From: Marinomonas atlantica
GTDB lineage: Bacteria; Pseudomonadota; Gammaproteobacteria; Pseudomonadales; Marinomonadaceae
Assembly (NCBI RefSeq): GCF_001639725.1
Contig: NZ_LTAW01000006.1
Coordinates: 124,001-188,000, forward strand
Direction of reading: 5' to 3'
Length of the DNA: 64,000 nucleotides
The translations under genes were made by a program, and so were the position numbers. Position 1 is the stretch's first letter. Every line of letters starts with the position of its first letter. This document shows, one piece after another, positions 61,934 through 64,000 of this stretch. The notes below the pieces were generated by a model. It saw only the letters and a list, made by a program, of their open reading frames with translations, had not been told where the DNA came from and did no database searches.

Positions 61934-62239
61934 CTACAGCTTATCTACATCTGAATAGCTTTTCGATATTTTACGTTTTTTATTCAATTGCGATTGGTTG
62001 TCTTTTATTTTAGCACGATAGCTAGAAACAAAGCCTTCCGATTTACGAATTAGAAAGTATAATTTCTGCAGTTGGCTTTGATTATCTTCAAGGAAGCGAC
62101 GATTTAGATCATTACTAATAAGTTTAGTGACATCTTCATTAAGCAATACGATAGATTCTAGATCCTCAGTTTGTAGAGCGCCTTCAAGCTTAGATACTAG
62201 CTCGAGCAAATTTGGATCGGGCTGTTTTTCTTCGGACAT
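61934..62239 (-). CDS. FliT-like flagellar chaperone
   Basis: 101 aa, helical and charged. It lies directly after fliS with a one-base overlap (TGATG), the usual place of FliT, the export chaperone for the FliD cap protein. The sequence has a helical hairpin-like layout: ELVSKLEGALQTEDLESIVL, then RRFLEDNQSQLQKLYFLIRK and a basic end SQLNKKRKISKS. FliT proteins are poorly conserved, so the call rests mainly on size and position. Confidence 0.65.
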   Translation of the reverse strand: MSEEKQPDPNLLELVSKLEGALQTEDLESIVLLNEDVTKLISNDLNRRFLEDNQSQLQKLYFLIRKSEGFVSSYRAKIKDNQSQLNKKRKISKSYSDVDKL

Positions 62240-62652
62240 CAGTAACTAACTTGCGCTGCAGCTTGCTTATCCACATCACTGATCTGATCCCAAGCACCTT
62301 TTATCTCTAGCATTAGCCCCATGACTTCATCAATTTTTGAAGCATCCATATTTACACTTGCTTCATGCACACGCTCAATCATGTAGATATACAAATCACT
62401 TAAGTTATCAACAAGCTCAGGGTTCGAGTCTCTATCTAGAGCATCTCTGAGAGCATTTATAATCTCAACAACACGCGTCAAAGTAATGGATTTGGCCTGT
62501 AAATCTTTACGCTCAATCATCCCTTTACCTAACGCAAGTCGCTCTAACGCTCCCTGCATTAATAACTGAATTACACGATGTGGATCAGCACCCGCTAAAT
62601 CAGATTTTAGAGAATCTTTTTTATATGCATTAATACCTTTATTAGCGTACAT
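62239..62652 (-). CDS. fliS: Flagellar export chaperone FliS
   Basis: 137 aa. FliS binds flagellin in the cytosol and stops early polymerisation. It shows the family's opening INAYKKDSLKSDLAGADPHR, VIQLLMQGALERLALGKGMI, RVVEIINALRDALDRDSNPE and NLSDLYIYMIERVHEASVNM, the helical bundle that wraps flagellin. ATG at 62652 follows the fliD stop by 9 bases. The operon order fliD-fliS-fliT-maf is normal for polar-flagellate gammaproteobacteria. Confidence 0.95.
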   Translation of the reverse strand: MYANKGINAYKKDSLKSDLAGADPHRVIQLLMQGALERLALGKGMIERKDLQAKSITLTRVVEIINALRDALDRDSNPELVDNLSDLYIYMIERVHEASVNMDASKIDEVMGLMLEIKGAWDQISDVDKQAAAQVSY

Positions 62653-62661
62653 AGTGACACC

Positions 62662-64000
62662 TTATCCGTTATTATTACTTAAGCTACTCAGCTGAGACAT
62701 CAAGTAGTTACCATTGGAGTTCATACTTGCTAAAAGAGAATCCAATTGAGTAAATTGGTCGCGAAGCCTTTGTTCGTATTGTTCCATACGATATTCGTAA
62801 TTTTCGAGTTGGCCTTCTGTGTCACTTACAGATTCGTTGGTTGAATCAACAATAGTGTTGATTAGGCCACCAGAACCAGTAAAGTTATCTAAATACTGAT
62901 CCATTATGTTACCAAGGCCTGCATCTCCAGAGAACAAGGTGGCTACATCATCATAGCTGCCACTCATAGCATCTGAAAACTTAGTTGAATCAAGAGACAG
63001 ATTACCTGTCTTATCATCCATTTCAATACCGATATCAAATATACTGCTTAAAGTGCCTGCTCCGGTAAATTCCGTCATTAAGTCTGAGTTCAGAGAGGAT
63101 TCTATATTTCGAATCATGCTGCTACCGTTCAACGATTCACCAGCTTTTGTTTGCTTGTCAAACACACTTAATAATGAATTGTATGAACTTACGAAATTCT
63201 CCAACGTCTCCTGAACGGCATCTACGTCGAAACCTATTTCCGCTTTAGCTGTTTCAGGGTTACCGCCTGAGTCCAAGGCAGAAACTGCAAGTACTTCAAT
63301 TTCCAAACCAGAAACAGCACTGTCAAACTTATTACTATCACTGCGTATAGTAATGCCATCAACATCTATAATCGCATCTTTCGCTTCATTACCTGCAGCA
63401 ATAGAAAGCCCGCCAGCACCACCACCAGCTGCAACTGATGCCACACTGTCTAATGAAGCATCCCCACTTTGAACGACAAGATCATTACCAGCACCTGATA
63501 CTTCAGATGTCAGAGATAAGTAAACGTTACCACTACCGTCATCTACTAGGTTTGCTGAGACACCAAAATTATCACTTGCATCATTGATCTGGTTACGAAG
63601 CTCTTCAAGAGTAGCGCCAGCTGCAACATTTATTGAAAAAGTTTCACTACCTGCTGTATAGGTCAACTCTCCGCCAGAAGCTGACACTTCATCACTGGCA
63701 CTGGAAAATAGCCCCTGCGCTGAAACGCTTCGACTACCTTGGGACAACTGCTCTACCGATATATTGTATGAACCGTTTGAAGCATCGCTGTCCGCCGTTA
63801 CTGAGACAATATCGCCTGATGAAGGCTGCTCCATCGTTGCAGTACGGCCATTAAATAAGCTGACATCATTTAAACTTGATACTGACTCTTGAAATTTCTC
63901 CATTGCAGAACGCACAGCACCGTACGAAGATACTTCAGATTTGTAATCGCTTATTTTGTCATTGTACGAGGCCACTCTAGAGTCGCGCTGCACACTAACC
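62662..64000 (-). CDS. fliD: Flagellar hook-associated protein 2 (filament cap) FliD, N-terminus cut
   Basis: About 446 residues are visible, and the reading frame runs out of the window at 64000; roughly 25-30 N-terminal residues are missing, including the usual SxGxGSGLD start. FliD_N is present as KISDYKSEVSSYGAVRSAMEKFQE (read in two parts: KISDYKSEVSSYGAVRSAM, EKFQESVSSLNDVSLFNGR). FliD_C holds VQETLENFVSSYNSLLSVFD and TEGQLENYEYRMEQYEQRLR, and ends FTQLDSLLASMNSNGNYLMS followed by QLSSL, the canonical FliD tail. The cap assembles flagellin subunits at the filament tip. An in-frame start at 63993 is only an edge effect. Confidence 0.94.
   Translation of the reverse strand, partial: VSVQRDSRVASYNDKISDYKSEVSSYGAVRSAMEKFQESVSSLNDVSLFNGRTATMEQPSSGDIVSVTADSDASNGSYNISVEQLSQGSRSVSAQGLFSSASDEVSASGGELTYTAGSETFSINVAAGATLEELRNQINDASDNFGVSANLVDDGSGNVYLSLTSEVSGAGNDLVVQSGDASLDSVASVAAGGGAGGLSIAAGNEAKDAIIDVDGITIRSDSNKFDSAVSGLEIEVLAVSALDSGGNPETAKAEIGFDVDAVQETLENFVSSYNSLLSVFDKQTKAGESLNGSSMIRNIESSLNSDLMTEFTGAGTLSSIFDIGIEMDDKTGNLSLDSTKFSDAMSGSYDDVATLFSGDAGLGNIMDQYLDNFTGSGGLINTIVDSTNESVSDTEGQLENYEYRMEQYEQRLRDQFTQLDSLLASMNSNGNYLMSQLSSLSNNNG

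Overview
The window looks like chromosome of a moderate-GC, flagellated marine gammaproteobacterium, most like Marinomonas or another Oceanospirillales member. This is judged from gene families and order (trmJ/suhB divergent pair, nudF-yqiB-yqiA-parE, choline uptake with BetI), not from a database search. Both ends cut a gene: pckA on the left and fliD on the right. No tRNA, rRNA, CRISPR array or intact insertion sequence was seen.

Bases 1-30458 are mostly housekeeping: pckA (partial), gnd, trmJ/suhB, galU, a 974-bp stretch holding a decayed gene, the choXWV-betI choline uptake locus, a PatB-type C-S lyase, a DUF1801-like protein, a sterol-desaturase-type membrane hydroxylase, YceH, a Gfo/Idh/MocA oxidoreductase with a metal-binding tail, an AEC transporter, pirin, two cyclic-di-GMP proteins, a small exported protein, a methyltransferase, an aromatic/aspartate aminotransferase, a UPF0149 protein, an OmpA-type lipoprotein, and the parE-yqiA-yqiB-acyltransferase-nudF-permease operon facing tag.

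Bases 30467-62239 form a large composite glycosylation island ending in the flagellar genes maf, fliT, fliS and fliD. The pseudaminic acid pathway is split: pseB-pseC-pseF sit at the left edge on the plus strand behind an APS kinase (cysC), and pseH-pseG-pseI at the right edge on the minus strand next to maf. Between them lie four modules. (1) A GHMP sugar kinase, a sugar nucleotidyltransferase and a B12-type radical SAM protein. (2) Six plus-strand genes made of two diverged copies of a three-gene set (large sulfotransferase-like protein, CgeB-like glycosyltransferase, small sulfotransferase-like protein). (3) An AT-rich trio of methyltransferase, unknown protein and radical SAM protein, followed by a glycosyltransferase. 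(4) A sugar-building operon with two short-chain dehydrogenases, a ColD-like PLP enzyme that has His where aminotransferases have Lys, a thiamine-diphosphate E1 alpha/beta pair, then LuxC, LuxE, an AMP-forming ligase, a FabG-like reductase and an acyl carrier protein.

My working model is that the island decorates flagellin with pseudaminic acid and builds on it, or beside it, an unusual glycan: a deoxy, possibly two-carbon-branched sugar, modified through an ACP/LuxCE route and sulfated with PAPS supplied by the island's own APS kinase. The families and gene order are visible in the sequence; the final structure is inference. Other points worth attention are a SuhB that has lost nearly all its metal ligands, and a hairpin that would bury the start codon of the DUF1801-like gene.
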